A stretch of DNA of 64,000 bases from contig JAEUWC010000003.1 in assembly GCA_016786465.1 (NCBI GenBank), forward strand, positions 62,001 through 126,000. Direction: 5' to 3'. Positions 25,477 to 34,158 of the stretch are shown piece by piece. The notes under the pieces were generated by a model. It was not told the origin of the DNA and searched no databases. It worked only from the letters and a program-made list of their open reading frames with translations. Position numbers and translations under genes: made by a program. The DNA is from Bdellovibrionales bacterium. Lineage in GTDB: Bacteria > Bdellovibrionota > UBA1018. Each line of letters starts with the position of its first letter. The stretch's first letter is position 1.

Positions 25477-27003
25477 ATGACCCCGGAATCGATCCTTTCG
25501 AAAGACGCTGTTGAATTCGTGACCGAACTTCATCGGCAGTTCAATCCTCGGCGCTTGGAACTTTTGCAGCTCAGGCGCGATCGTGCGGCGAAGCTGAAGA
25601 AAAATCCGCCAGACTTTCTTCCCGAAACGGCAAGCATCCGTGCAGGCGACTGGAAGGTTGCTCCGGCTCCAAAAGATCTGAACGATCGGCGCGTGGAAAT
25701 CACAGGCCCAGTGGATGCCAAGATGATCATCAACGCCTTGAATTCGGGCGCAAAAGTTTTCATGGCGGATTTCGAAGACTCGAATTCTCCAACCTGGGAA
25801 AATCAGGTTCAGGGCCAGATCAATTTGAACGCGGCCATTCGTCGCGAACTTTCTTTTCAATCACCTGAAGGAAAAAGTTATCGGCTGAAGGATCAGCTGG
25901 CCACGCTTTTGGTTCGCCCCCGGGGTTGGCATCTTCCCGAAAGGCATTTGAAGATTGAAGGTTTTGCACAAAAGGACGTTTCTGGAAGCTTGGTCGACTT
26001 CGGCCTGTATTTCTTCCACAACGCCAAGGAACTGATCGCGCGTGGATCGGGGCCCTACTTCTATTTGCCCAAAATGGAATCCCACCTGGAAGCGCGGCTT
26101 TGGAACGATGTTTTCACTTTTTCGCAAAAGAAACTGGGCATTCCGCACGGAACGATTCGGGCCACGGTTTTGATTGAAACGATTTTGGCCGCGTTTGAAA
26201 TGGACGAAATTCTTTACGAACTTCGCGATCACGCGGCAGGGCTGAACGCCGGACGTTGGGATTACATCTTTAGCTGCATCAAGAAATTCGGCGATTCGGA
26301 TGTACTTTTCCCGGATCGTTCGCAAATCACGATGACCGTGCCTTTCATGCGCGCTTATTCTGAACTTTTAGTGAAGACCTGCCACCGCCGAGGTGCGCAC
26401 GCGATGGGTGGAATGGCAGCGTTCATTCCTTCGCGTCGCGATGCTCAGGTGAACGAAGTCGCTCTTTCAAAAGTTCGCGAAGACAAAGAACGTGAATCTA
26501 GGGACGGGTTTGACGGGACCTGGGTGGCCCATCCGGATTTGGTGCCAGTGGCGATGGAAATCTTTGACCGGGTTTTGGGTGATCAGCCGAACCAGAAAGA
26601 CCGGCTTCGTTCTGAAGTTCAGGTTCAAGCAAAGGAATTGATCAGCTTTCAAATTCCTGGCGGGAAAATTACGGAAGCCGGGGTTCGCAATAACATCAGC
26701 GTTGCGATTCAGTACCTGGAATCCTGGCTGAAGGGGCTGGGCGCTGTTGCGATTTTCAATCTGATGGAAGACGCAGCGACCGCTGAAATCAGCCGTGCCG
26801 AACTTTGGCAGTGGATCCATCGGGGTGCGAAGCTTGAAGATGGACGCGCGATTGACCGCGCGCTTTATGAAAAATTGAAGAACGAAGAAGTGGAAAAACT
26901 GGGTGGGGTGAAGAACCCCAAGGCCGTCCAGTTGCTGGATCAATTGGTTTTAAACGACAAGTTTGAAGAATTTCTAACCCTACCTGCGTATCAATTTATT
27001 TAA
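25477..27003 (+). CDS. aceB: Malate synthase A (glyoxylate shunt)
   Basis: 508 residues. Condenses glyoxylate and acetyl-CoA to malate. Family motifs: [83 protein letters not shown] (shared metal/active-site region) and the catalytic-loop [11 protein letters not shown]. Length is close to E. coli AceB. It is 10 bp upstream of isocitrate lyase, forming the standard aceBA operon for growth on acetate or fatty acids. No aceK follows, so the usual isocitrate dehydrogenase kinase control is not encoded here. Confidence 0.97.
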   Translation: MTPESILSKDAVEFVTELHRQFNPRRLELLQLRRDRAAKLKKNPPDFLPETASIRAGDWKVAPAPKDLNDRRVEITGPVDAKMIINALNSGAKVFMADFEDSNSPTWENQVQGQINLNAAIRRELSFQSPEGKSYRLKDQLATLLVRPRGWHLPERHLKIEGFAQKDVSGSLVDFGLYFFHNAKELIARGSGPYFYLPKMESHLEARLWNDVFTFSQKKLGIPHGTIRATVLIETILAAFEMDEILYELRDHAAGLNAGRWDYIFSCIKKFGDSDVLFPDRSQITMTVPFMRAYSELLVKTCHRRGAHAMGGMAAFIPSRRDAQVNEVALSKVREDKERESRDGFDGTWVAHPDLVPVAMEIFDRVLGDQPNQKDRLRSEVQVQAKELISFQIPGGKITEAGVRNNISVAIQYLESWLKGLGAVAIFNLMEDAATAEISRAELWQWIHRGAKLEDGRAIDRALYEKLKNEEVEKLGGVKNPKAVQLLDQLVLNDKFEEFLTLPAYQFI

Positions 27004-27013
27004 AGGAGCAATC

Positions 27014-28345
27014 ATGAGTGCATCAAAATTAAACGACGCTGCGATGAACGGAACTTGGACCAACGGAATGACGGCGGAAGAACAAGTCGCAAGTCTGAAA
27101 AAGGCCTGGGAAACCAGCCCTCGCTGGAAGAACGTCAAGCGCGAGTACACCGCTGAAAGTGTCGTGAAGCTTCGCACTTCGATGAAGGTCGAACACTCGA
27201 TCGCCAGGTACGGCGCTAGCCGTCTTTGGCACGCAGTGAATCACGAAGCCTATGTTCCCGCGTTGGGCGCCATGACCGGTGCGCAGGCGGTTCAGATGGC
27301 AAAAGCCGGATTGAAGTCGATCTATCTTTCGGGCTGGCAGGTCGCAGGCGATGCGAACCTTTCGGGCCACACTTATCCGGACCAAAGCTTGTATCCTTCA
27401 AACAGCGTTCCCAACATCGTGAAGCGAATCAACAACGCGCTGATGCGTGCGGATCAGATTCAGGGTGTTGAAAACAAGCGCGATCGCGATTGGATGCTTC
27501 CGATCATGGCGGACGCCGAAGCGGGTTTCGGTGGACCACTTCACGGCTTTGAATTGATGAAAGGAATGATTGAAGCGGGTGCTTCCGGGGTTCACTTCGA
27601 AGATCAATTGGCTTCAGAAAAGAAGTGCGGACACTTGGGCGGAAAAGTTTTGATCCCGACTTCAAGTTTCATCAAGACTTTGACCGCGGCTCGGTTGGCT
27701 TCCGACGTTTTGGATGTTCCCACCCTGATTGTCGCACGAACGGATTCGTTGGGTGCAACGCTGATGACCAGCGACATCGACCCCCGCGATCAAAAGTTCC
27801 TGACCGGCGCTCGCACGTCAGAAGGATTCTTTGTCGTGAAGGACGGACTGGAAGCGGCGATTGCTCGCGGCCTGGCCTATGCGCCTTACGCCGACTTGGT
27901 TTGGTTTGAAACTTCAAAGCCTGACATGAAGCAAGCTGAAGAATTCGCAAAGGCGATTCACGCAAAATTCCCAGGCAAACTTTTGGCTTACAACTGCTCG
28001 CCATCGTTTAACTGGAAAAAGAATCTTTCGGATGCTGACATCGCCAAGTTCCAATCCACGCTGGGATCGATGGGCTACAAGTACCAGTTCATCACGCTTG
28101 CGGGATGGCACCTTCTGAACATGGCATCTTTCGATCTAGCCGAAGGTTACGCAAAATCGGGAATGACCGCCTACGTTGCGCTACAGGAACATGAATTTGC
28201 TTCTGAAAAGCGAGGCTACACGGCGACCAAGCACCAACGGGAAGTTGGAACCGGCTACTTTGACCAAGTCTTGATGACCGTCACGGGCGGCGAATCGTCA
28301 ACCGCAGCGTTGGCTGGTTCGACCGAAGCCGAGCAGTTTCATTAA
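27014..28345 (+). CDS. aceA: Isocitrate lyase (glyoxylate shunt)
   Basis: 443 residues. Cleaves isocitrate to glyoxylate and succinate. The active-site signature [15 protein letters not shown] (catalytic Cys) is intact, with [10 protein letters not shown] for Mg binding and [12 protein letters not shown] near the C-terminal half. An AAGGAG Shine-Dalgarno precedes the ATG. It follows aceB by 10 bp. Together these genes let the organism build sugars from two-carbon units such as those released by fatty-acid degradation. Confidence 0.97.
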   Translation: MSASKLNDAAMNGTWTNGMTAEEQVASLKKAWETSPRWKNVKREYTAESVVKLRTSMKVEHSIARYGASRLWHAVNHEAYVPALGAMTGAQAVQMAKAGLKSIYLSGWQVAGDANLSGHTYPDQSLYPSNSVPNIVKRINNALMRADQIQGVENKRDRDWMLPIMADAEAGFGGPLHGFELMKGMIEAGASGVHFEDQLASEKKCGHLGGKVLIPTSSFIKTLTAARLASDVLDVPTLIVARTDSLGATLMTSDIDPRDQKFLTGARTSEGFFVVKDGLEAAIARGLAYAPYADLVWFETSKPDMKQAEEFAKAIHAKFPGKLLAYNCSPSFNWKKNLSDADIAKFQSTLGSMGYKYQFITLAGWHLLNMASFDLAEGYAKSGMTAYVALQEHEFASEKRGYTATKHQREVGTGYFDQVLMTVTGGESSTAALAGSTEAEQFH

Positions 28346-28405
28346 TAAAGGTAAGGGCGGGCCTGGGCGAGCGCATTTCTGTTCGCCCAAGTCAAAGGCG
28401 CGCAT

Positions 28406-28681
28406 CTAGTGGCGGATCAGGTTGCCGTCTTTGTCGAATTTAGCCTTGAGCTTGATGCGGCTAGTTCCCAGAGCTTTGTTCTTTTTAAAGACATCGACCA
28501 CCTTTTTGACCGTCTTGCGATCCTGGTAATAGATCGTTTTGCTGGATCCGTTTTCAAGGCGTTCCTTGACCTTTCGCCCGTGGGGCGAAGGTGCTGGGGC
28601 AGGCGTCGAAGCGTCTTCCTGCGTCCACGCGTTTGTCGTCAATGAAAGGATCAAAACCAAGGCCCAATAAGCATTTTTCAT
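28406..28681 (-). CDS. Small exported basic protein
   Basis: 91 residues with a signal peptide (ending TNAWT) and a Pro/Ala linker, then a Lys-rich domain ending KFDKDGNLIRH. It follows a second small exported basic protein by 8 bp in the same orientation, so the two form an operon. No family recognised. Confidence 0.6.
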   Translation of the reverse strand: MKNAYWALVLILSLTTNAWTQEDASTPAPAPSPHGRKVKERLENGSSKTIYYQDRKTVKKVVDVFKKNKALGTSRIKLKAKFDKDGNLIRH

Positions 28682-28689
28682 GGTTGCCT

Positions 28690-29118
28690 CTATTTACCCA
28701 TGGTCTGATCAATCGCGTCTGCGCACTTGCTTTGGTCGCCCTGGCAAGCGACTTTTCTTAGTTCGCGGGTCTTCTTGTTTCGAATGCGAACTTTCGTCGC
28801 TGCGCCGTTTTCGTCATGGACGGTACGAAATGATCCTTGGGTACCGTCGGCGTTGGTGATGGTTCCGCGGGCGACGTGACCCTTGCCGAAGATTTTTCGT
28901 CTTAAGCGCATTTGCGTGGTTGAACCATCTGCGTTTTCGACGGTCGATTTGTCGCCAATGGTGTGTTTGTGAATCCCTTTACCGGCTTTGCGAAGTGAAC
29001 TTGCAGCCCTTTTTAAAGCGCTCGGTTTCTTTTCCGCTACCTGGGCAGCTTCCTGTGCGCTTGCACAAGTCATCGTCATTGCGATCAACGAAACAAGTCC
29101 TGTCGTAAACATCTTCAT
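28690..29118 (-). CDS. Exported basic repeat-containing protein
   Basis: 142 residues with a signal peptide (ending TCASA). The mature part is highly basic and has two related turns, NADGSTTQMRLRRK and NADGTQGSFRTV, plus a third ENGAATKVRIRNK, which look like short YD/hairpin-type beta repeats. A Cys pair near the C-terminus (VACQGDQSKCAD) could form a disulphide. Divergent from the Fur-box-preceded peroxidase operon; the Fur box lies 85 bp from its start and could also affect it. Confidence 0.6.
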   Translation of the reverse strand: MKMFTTGLVSLIAMTMTCASAQEAAQVAEKKPSALKRAASSLRKAGKGIHKHTIGDKSTVENADGSTTQMRLRRKIFGKGHVARGTITNADGTQGSFRTVHDENGAATKVRIRNKKTRELRKVACQGDQSKCADAIDQTMGK

Positions 29119-29202
29119 GATTTTCCCCCAAAAACTAGGTTAACCGACTATTTTGCCCAGCTTAATGTGTCCTTTTGGACCTCCTGCCTTTTTTTGAATA
29201 TT

Positions 29203-29221
29203 GATAATCAATATCATTATT
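29203..29221. promoter_or_regulatory. Fur box, 15 of 19 matches to consensus
   Basis: GATAATCAATATCATTATT matches the 19-bp Fur consensus (GATAATGATAATCATTATC) at 15 positions. It overlaps a perfect 17-bp palindrome (29198-29214, ATATTGAT-A-ATCAATAT). It sits 36 bp before the start of the di-haem peroxidase gene, where Fur-Fe2+ binding would block transcription. The match is read directly; Fur control is inferred. Confidence 0.7.
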
Positions 29222-29256
29222 GACCGAATGCATTGCGGACGGTATCCCAGGCTCCT

Positions 29257-30864
29257 ATGCAAACACGCGGGATGGTTCTTTTCTTTATAGGGGTTTCCTT
29301 CATTATACAGGGCTGTAACATCCTGGGTCCGAATCCACCCGCAAAGGCCAAACAATCTCAAGAAAGACCCGCAGATCCGGCGGATCCTGCAGAAGTCGCA
29401 ATCGGCGAGCGCCTATTCAAAGAAACCCGATTTGCCGAGCTTTTCCGAGCCACCAGTCACGGAAATGTGAATGCTCGGGTTGAGGGCGACCCTGTTTTGA
29501 ATCAGATCGGCGACGGCAAAACGACCCTAACCAGCCCCTTCGCAGGGCAGACCATGAGCTGCGTTGCCTGCCATTTTGTGGACCAGGGGAACAGCCAGGG
29601 ACTGGGAATGCGGTCCTACGCAGAATTCACCGAAAAAAGCGTGATCCCTGCTCGTGCTGACGGGAAGACCCATACACCTAGAAATTCACCCTCGCTTTTA
29701 CACGCGGCAGCCCCCAGAAACGTTCCCTCGGTTTTTCACTACGACGGCGAATTCGTGACCTTGGATGAACTGGTCATCGGCGGGTTCACGGGTAGGAACT
29801 TTGGTTGGATGCCCGATCAGAAACAAGAAGCCTTGGATCAAATCGTCCAAGTGATTCGCGAAGATGACGGCAGCGATGCCGTCGCTGCAGAATTCGGTGC
29901 GCTTCCGTACCGAGAACTATTGGCGGGAAAGTCGCCCCGAATCCCAAAAGAACTTCGCCTGCCTGCTGAATATCGAATTGATGTTTTACAAGCATCAGAC
30001 CAAGCAGTCTTGAACGTAGTCGCGCGTCTAGTCAGCGTTTATCTTGAAGACCTGGATTTTTCACGGGATGAAGAAGGCCACTTCAATGGTTCGCCTTATG
30101 ATGCATTTTTGAAAAAAAACGGAATTCCTCGCGGACCGAAAAGTTGGCAGAGCGATGACGAATACACTTCGGATTTGACCGAGCGGGTTTTGGCACTGAA
30201 GAATCCGAAGTGGGTTTCGGCATCAGAAGGAAGTTTTTCTTTTCACCAGCAGGCGTTTGAATTTGGCGAAGAAGAATTTGAAGGACTGAAACTTTTCTTA
30301 CGGCGCAAGCAGGATCCCGGGCAGTCTTCGCAGTTCGTTGGAAACTGCGTGGCTTGTCACGCGGCTCCTGCCTTTACGGATTATCGACTGCACAATGTGG
30401 GTGAAACCGAATTGCAGTACGATACTTTGAATGGGTTCGAATCCTTTAAGAAGCTATCGATTCCAAGCCTTGAAGATCGGCAAAAGGGTGCTTTGGTTCC
30501 CGCTAGTTTGGATTTGGGCGCATGGGCGGTTTTGGGGAATCCAGCGATGCCTCGTTCACAAACGGCGATCATGGAACTTCTTTGTCCATCCAACAGCTGC
30601 GATCCAAAGGCGAATAGCGAGCTGGCAGTTGCGACATTCAAGACGCCTCCGCTTCGCGATTTAGGACACTCGCAGCCTTACATGCACACGGGACGGCACC
30701 CCAGCTTGGAATCGGCGCTTTTGGTTTACGTCCAGGCTTCGAACCGGGGCAAAAGCGGTTACATGCGTGTGGTCGATCCAGAAGTCTTGAAGATGCAGTT
30801 GAATCCCAATGCGATTCCCCCCTTGGTCAAATTCCTGAAGTCTTTGAACGAGGACTACAATTGA
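29257..30864 (+). CDS. Di-haem cytochrome c peroxidase / MauG-like lipoprotein
   Basis: 535 residues from the ATG at 29257 (a TTG at 29233 is also in frame). Lipobox IIQGC gives an outer-membrane or periplasmic lipoprotein. Two c-type haem sites, CVACH (SCVACHFVDQG and NCVACHAAPAF), plus TPPLRDLGHSQPYMHTGRH near the C-terminus, are typical of the CCP/MauG superfamily. These reduce H2O2 or oxidise protein or small-molecule substrates. The next gene, ApbE-like, overlaps by 4 bp. A Fur box upstream suggests induction under iron limitation, an unusual setting for a haem protein unless it serves iron acquisition. Confidence 0.9.
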   Translation: MQTRGMVLFFIGVSFIIQGCNILGPNPPAKAKQSQERPADPADPAEVAIGERLFKETRFAELFRATSHGNVNARVEGDPVLNQIGDGKTTLTSPFAGQTMSCVACHFVDQGNSQGLGMRSYAEFTEKSVIPARADGKTHTPRNSPSLLHAAAPRNVPSVFHYDGEFVTLDELVIGGFTGRNFGWMPDQKQEALDQIVQVIREDDGSDAVAAEFGALPYRELLAGKSPRIPKELRLPAEYRIDVLQASDQAVLNVVARLVSVYLEDLDFSRDEEGHFNGSPYDAFLKKNGIPRGPKSWQSDDEYTSDLTERVLALKNPKWVSASEGSFSFHQQAFEFGEEEFEGLKLFLRRKQDPGQSSQFVGNCVACHAAPAFTDYRLHNVGETELQYDTLNGFESFKKLSIPSLEDRQKGALVPASLDLGAWAVLGNPAMPRSQTAIMELLCPSNSCDPKANSELAVATFKTPPLRDLGHSQPYMHTGRHPSLESALLVYVQASNRGKSGYMRVVDPEVLKMQLNPNAIPPLVKFLKSLNEDYN

Positions 30865-32072
30865 TCGGTTACACGATCGCAGGGGCATTCGCGCGAAGCG
30901 TGTCGGTCGTGATTTTGCCTTTGGCTATTTCTGGGTCATGGGCTGCTGCCGGGGCTTCGGAATTCGAAAGAACGAATTTCGTGATGGGAACACCCCTTAA
31001 GATTCAGGTCAGCGGGGTTTCCAAAACCGAGGCCGTCCAGATTTCAGAAAAGATTTTGGCTTCCGTTCGAAAGACGGAACGCCGGCTTTCAACTTGGGTG
31101 GCTGATTCAGAACTCAGTCTGTTGAACGCTTCTGAACCCGGGAAACTTTCGCGCCTTTCGGCGGATCTTTCGCGGGATCTTGAAAATGCTTTTTCGTGTG
31201 AATCGTGGACCAACCGGGCCTTTAGTCCAAAGCTAGGTCCATTGGTTCAGCTTTGGGAATTGCGAAAAAAAGGGCGATGGATTGATCTGAAACAGCTGGC
31301 GCGCACGGATCCTTCGCAAGTTCTGTCTTGGGCATCTGAAAGCAGCGAACTGATTTCAAAACAGGGAGCGCTATTTTGGAAAAAGAATCACCCTTTGGCC
31401 AGTCTGGAAGAAGGCGCTTTTGGAAAGGGTGTGGCCCTGGACGACGCATCGATCGGACTTATAGATTCGGCGGCGGAAGTGAACCTAAGCTTGGGTGGTC
31501 AACTGAAGCGTTTTGGAAAAGTAAGACAGAAAAAGCGTTGGGTGCCAGTGGCGGATTTTAGAAATCGAGATCGACCTTTAGTCGAAGTTCTCACTGCGGC
31601 TTCTGACGTTAGTACGTCTTCGCAAACTGAAAAAAGCTTCGAAGATGGCGGAAAAATTTTTGGCCATATCTTGGATCCCAGGACCGGAGCGCCCAGTGCG
31701 GCCCAGGGAAGCATGACGGTATTTACGGGGCAGGGGTGGCTTGCGGATTGCCTGTCGACGGGTTTTTTTGTCTTGGATCCTGCCGAAGCCGTCATGCTTT
31801 GGAAGCAAGCGCGGCTTCAGAACAAGGCCTGGGCCAGGGACGTGGAATGGCTTTGGATCGGCCCGGATGTGGGTATGAAGCCGGCCGGTGGACCTAGCCG
31901 TGGGGTCGCAGCGGGCCGTGGGGTCGCAGAGGACGCTATTGCCGCCGCAGGAGGCAGTACCCCGGATGTGTTAACTCGCAAGCCCGGCATCCGTGCTCGC
32001 GCAAGCTGTGGTTTGAAAGACCGGATTCGATTTCTAGGACCTAAGTTTCCGATCCAGTGGCAGGGGTGTTGA
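30861..32072 (+). CDS. ApbE-family FAD:protein FMN transferase
   Basis: 403 residues, exported. Hallmarks: FVMGTPLKIQV near the mature start, ERRLSTWVADSELSLLNA, EVNLSLGGQLKRFG, HILDPRTGAPSAAQGSM and WLADCLSTGFFVL, i.e. the FAD- and Mg-binding regions of ApbE. ApbE attaches FMN covalently to Thr in partner proteins such as Nqr/Rnf or flavin reductases. It overlaps the di-haem peroxidase by 4 bp. The C-terminal extension carries an 18-bp DNA duplication (31897-31929) encoding RGVAAG-RGVAED. The end overlaps the convergent RAYT by 39 bp, so the tail may have been remodelled by that insertion. Confidence 0.88.
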   Translation: MIGYTIAGAFARSVSVVILPLAISGSWAAAGASEFERTNFVMGTPLKIQVSGVSKTEAVQISEKILASVRKTERRLSTWVADSELSLLNASEPGKLSRLSADLSRDLENAFSCESWTNRAFSPKLGPLVQLWELRKKGRWIDLKQLARTDPSQVLSWASESSELISKQGALFWKKNHPLASLEEGAFGKGVALDDASIGLIDSAAEVNLSLGGQLKRFGKVRQKKRWVPVADFRNRDRPLVEVLTAASDVSTSSQTEKSFEDGGKIFGHILDPRTGAPSAAQGSMTVFTGQGWLADCLSTGFFVLDPAEAVMLWKQARLQNKAWARDVEWLWIGPDVGMKPAGGPSRGVAAGRGVAEDAIAAAGGSTPDVLTRKPGIRARASCGLKDRIRFLGPKFPIQWQGC

Positions 32073-32606
32073 TTGGGCCAGGACTGGTCCATCCGCAGAT
32101 CTCTTTTTTGATCTAGGCCGATAGACGACGAAACCCAATGCTTCAAGCGTGTTTTGACGAACGTATGCGCAGGCATTTCTGAAGTCGCGTCCCCATTCTA
32201 CGATCCGAGTAAAAGGGCGAGAATCCCAAAACTTCAAACCTTTTGATCGGCCGCGCTCGACTCCCAGAACCATGCGTGCAATCAGGCCAGAGAGAGCTCG
32301 AACAAATCCGTTAAAGCCGGATCTGGACCTAGGAAGCACAAGCAAATGCAGGTGATTTCCGCTGTTTGCTAGACGGTAAATCTTTACGCCTTTAGATCGA
32401 GCCAGCTTGTCCACCAGTGCACTGATTGCGGACCGTCGCTTGCCGTGTAGGAAGGATTTTTCTCCGCGTGCCAATGACGATCTTAGGACTAGGTGCATCG
32501 GACGCTTCATCGAAATCGGGCGTCGATCGCGGGGGTTTCCCTTTAGGAGCGCTCCGCCAAAGTCTTTAATTCGTTCCTTTTCGAATTGTTGAAAGGCAAG
32601 TTGCAT
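32034..32606 (-). CDS. REP-associated tyrosine transposase (RAYT), copy 1
   Basis: 190 residues, Y1 HUH transposase of the IS200/IS605-like superfamily. The HUH motif is in ANSGNHLHLLVL, and the catalytic Tyr is likely in ACAYVRQNTLEALG. RAYT proteins act on REP-type hairpin repeats rather than moving as ordinary insertion sequences. About 60 percent similar by eye to the second copy at 47410. The ATG at 32606 coincides with the predicted transcription start of its promoter, so the mRNA may be leaderless. A 19-bp x4 repeat lies 84 bp upstream. It overlaps the ApbE gene end by 39 bp. Confidence 0.87.
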   Translation of the reverse strand: MQLAFQQFEKERIKDFGGALLKGNPRDRRPISMKRPMHLVLRSSLARGEKSFLHGKRRSAISALVDKLARSKGVKIYRLANSGNHLHLLVLPRSRSGFNGFVRALSGLIARMVLGVERGRSKGLKFWDSRPFTRIVEWGRDFRNACAYVRQNTLEALGFVVYRPRSKKRSADGPVLAQSTPLPLDRKLRS

Positions 32607-32612
32607 GGGGTG

Positions 32613-32641
32613 GTTCTATGGGTAAGTTTCAGCGATGTCAA
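32613..32641 (-). promoter_or_regulatory. Sigma-70-type promoter of RAYT copy 1
   Basis: On the minus strand, TTGACA (32636-32641), a 17-bp spacer and TAGAAC (32613-32618) place the transcription start at or next to the RAYT ATG. The -35 box and first ten spacer bases (ATTGACATCGCTGAAAC, 32626-32642) are identical to those before RAYT copy 2. Confidence 0.65.
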
Positions 32642-32689
32642 TTCGAAAACAAAAAAAGTTCAGGAAGCCACCGGATGACCGCGAATCAA

Positions 32690-32765
32690 CAGCCCCGCGC
32701 CTTCGAATCAGCCCCGCGCCTTCGAACCAGCCCCGCGCCTTCGAACCAGCCCCGCGCCTTCGAAT
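32690..32765. repeat. 19-bp tandem repeat, four copies
   Basis: Four head-to-tail copies of CAGCCCCGCGCCTTCGAAY, differing only in the last base (T, C, C, T). A fifth unit is cut after CAGC as the stop region of the next gene begins. It lies between the RAYT copy 1 promoter and the 3' end of 32770-34158. No spacers, so not a CRISPR. Confidence 0.95.
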
Positions 32766-32769
32766 CAGC

Positions 32770-34158
32770 TTACCTTGATCCACCGACTTCGAACTGAATC
32801 GTCACACCGAAGCTTTGCGAAGAAAGCGCAGACCCCGAAGAATCCACGTTCGACTGAATTCCCCCTTTAAGCAAAAGATACGTGTGAGGCCCGGTGCGCT
32901 CGGCGCTTAAGTCAAAAGCGAATCCCGCTTCAAATAGCCCGCGTGAAAAGGCAAACGATGAAGACTGTGAAAGCATCGGCGCGTACCGAAAGAATCCAAA
33001 ACTTCTTCCGCCAGAAGCTTCTTCCAGAAGATTCAAACCCACCTGTGGGCCAAAGTAAGTCGGCAGACCCAGCCCCGACAAAATGACTTGGGCTGCAATC
33101 CCAAAGGTCGGTTCGCATTCCAAATCCAAAAACCCCAAAATACAGACAGGAACCTTCCATCCCATTCGAACTTCGGGTTGAATCAAAGAAAGTGCCGCCT
33201 GACTTTTGTCCTGCGCCCATAAAGAAAGCGCGCTGCCGTTGGCTTCGATTGTAAACGAACGGATCGAATCCTTGGGTTGGCGTCGCATTCCCAAGGTTCC
33301 ATTCACATTCAGAACCGTCTGCCCTGGAATCGTCAACACACCCATTCCGATTCCCATAAAACTTCGGACGGTTCTGTCCTCGACCACGCTTCGAATCTTC
33401 AATCGATAGAACGAAGCGTTTTCGGTTCCAGCTTTTCGGATTTCAAATACAGGAAGGTCGCGCGCATTGAACTTCAAAAGATTGATCCAAACGTAACCGG
33501 GTCCCATGTCGTGAAAAGTGTTCCACTTCTTGGACGTCAGCTTCGCATCCTGGGGGTAAAAGATTCCGGCATAGATCTGTTGATCCTCGGTCACAAAACA
33601 AGTCATATGTGTCCAAAGATGTGATCCCATGTTCTGAACTGTTTCCAGTTCCAGTCCGACACTTAAACACGACGGGTCCGTGTCCGAATAGGGTCGTGAC
33701 CCCAAAACCTCGATGTGCACCCAGCGCTCGATCAGTTCGTTGGGATTTGGCCGAAGGTAGACCGGAATAGAAAGCGTCCGTTGATCTAACCAAACCCCCA
33801 GAACACGCGAATCCACCTTAATGGGAAATGGCGATCCTACCGGATCGGTATCGGCTTCACCTTCTAACCTTGGCGAAGCGGACGTAAAACCGGGAAGGTG
33901 AAGCCAGACTCGAAGTCGGGTGACGAATTCAGGAAACTTCCCGACCCGTCTTTCAACGACATAATCTGCGGCCGTATTCAGTTCGACGATGCTTTCAGAA
34001 TGCAGGCCTGCTTTTGGGTCTTTCCACGGAGAAATCTTGGCCGAAATCTGCGCATGCTTCAAAGAGGTTTCAGCTGTCGTAGCGGCCAGCAAACGACTTG
34101 AAGTCCAGAAAGAAGCAATCATCCAGACCGCAACGAAAACCACCGGATTAAGGCGCAA
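32770..34158 (-). CDS. Exported protein, probable outer-membrane beta-barrel at C-terminus
   Basis: 462 residues, TTG start with a good signal peptide (MRLNPVVFVAVWMIASFW... ending LLA). In-frame GTG 34143 and ATG 34122 are weaker alternatives. The N-terminal half (cysteines at SCLS and TCFV) is a globular domain I do not recognise. The C-terminal 170 residues have barrel-like strands (GIGMGVLTIPGQTVLNVNGTLGM, HTYLLLKGGIQSNV, FGVTIQFEVGGSR). It starts 11 bp inside the TolC-type gene, so the two form an operon and may act together in export. Confidence 0.6.
   Translation of the reverse strand: MRLNPVVFVAVWMIASFWTSSRLLAATTAETSLKHAQISAKISPWKDPKAGLHSESIVELNTAADYVVERRVGKFPEFVTRLRVWLHLPGFTSASPRLEGEADTDPVGSPFPIKVDSRVLGVWLDQRTLSIPVYLRPNPNELIERWVHIEVLGSRPYSDTDPSCLSVGLELETVQNMGSHLWTHMTCFVTEDQQIYAGIFYPQDAKLTSKKWNTFHDMGPGYVWINLLKFNARDLPVFEIRKAGTENASFYRLKIRSVVEDRTVRSFMGIGMGVLTIPGQTVLNVNGTLGMRRQPKDSIRSFTIEANGSALSLWAQDKSQAALSLIQPEVRMGWKVPVCILGFLDLECEPTFGIAAQVILSGLGLPTYFGPQVGLNLLEEASGGRSFGFFRYAPMLSQSSSFAFSRGLFEAGFAFDLSAERTGPHTYLLLKGGIQSNVDSSGSALSSQSFGVTIQFEVGGSR

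Noticed and set aside
28364-28389. TGGGCGA/TCGCCCA hairpin after aceA as a terminator
   Set aside because: The stem is only 7 bp with a 12-nt loop and there is no T-tract on either side, so termination is not supported.
32690-32765. Possible CRISPR array
   Set aside because: Units are contiguous 19-mers without variable spacers, and no cas gene is present in the window.
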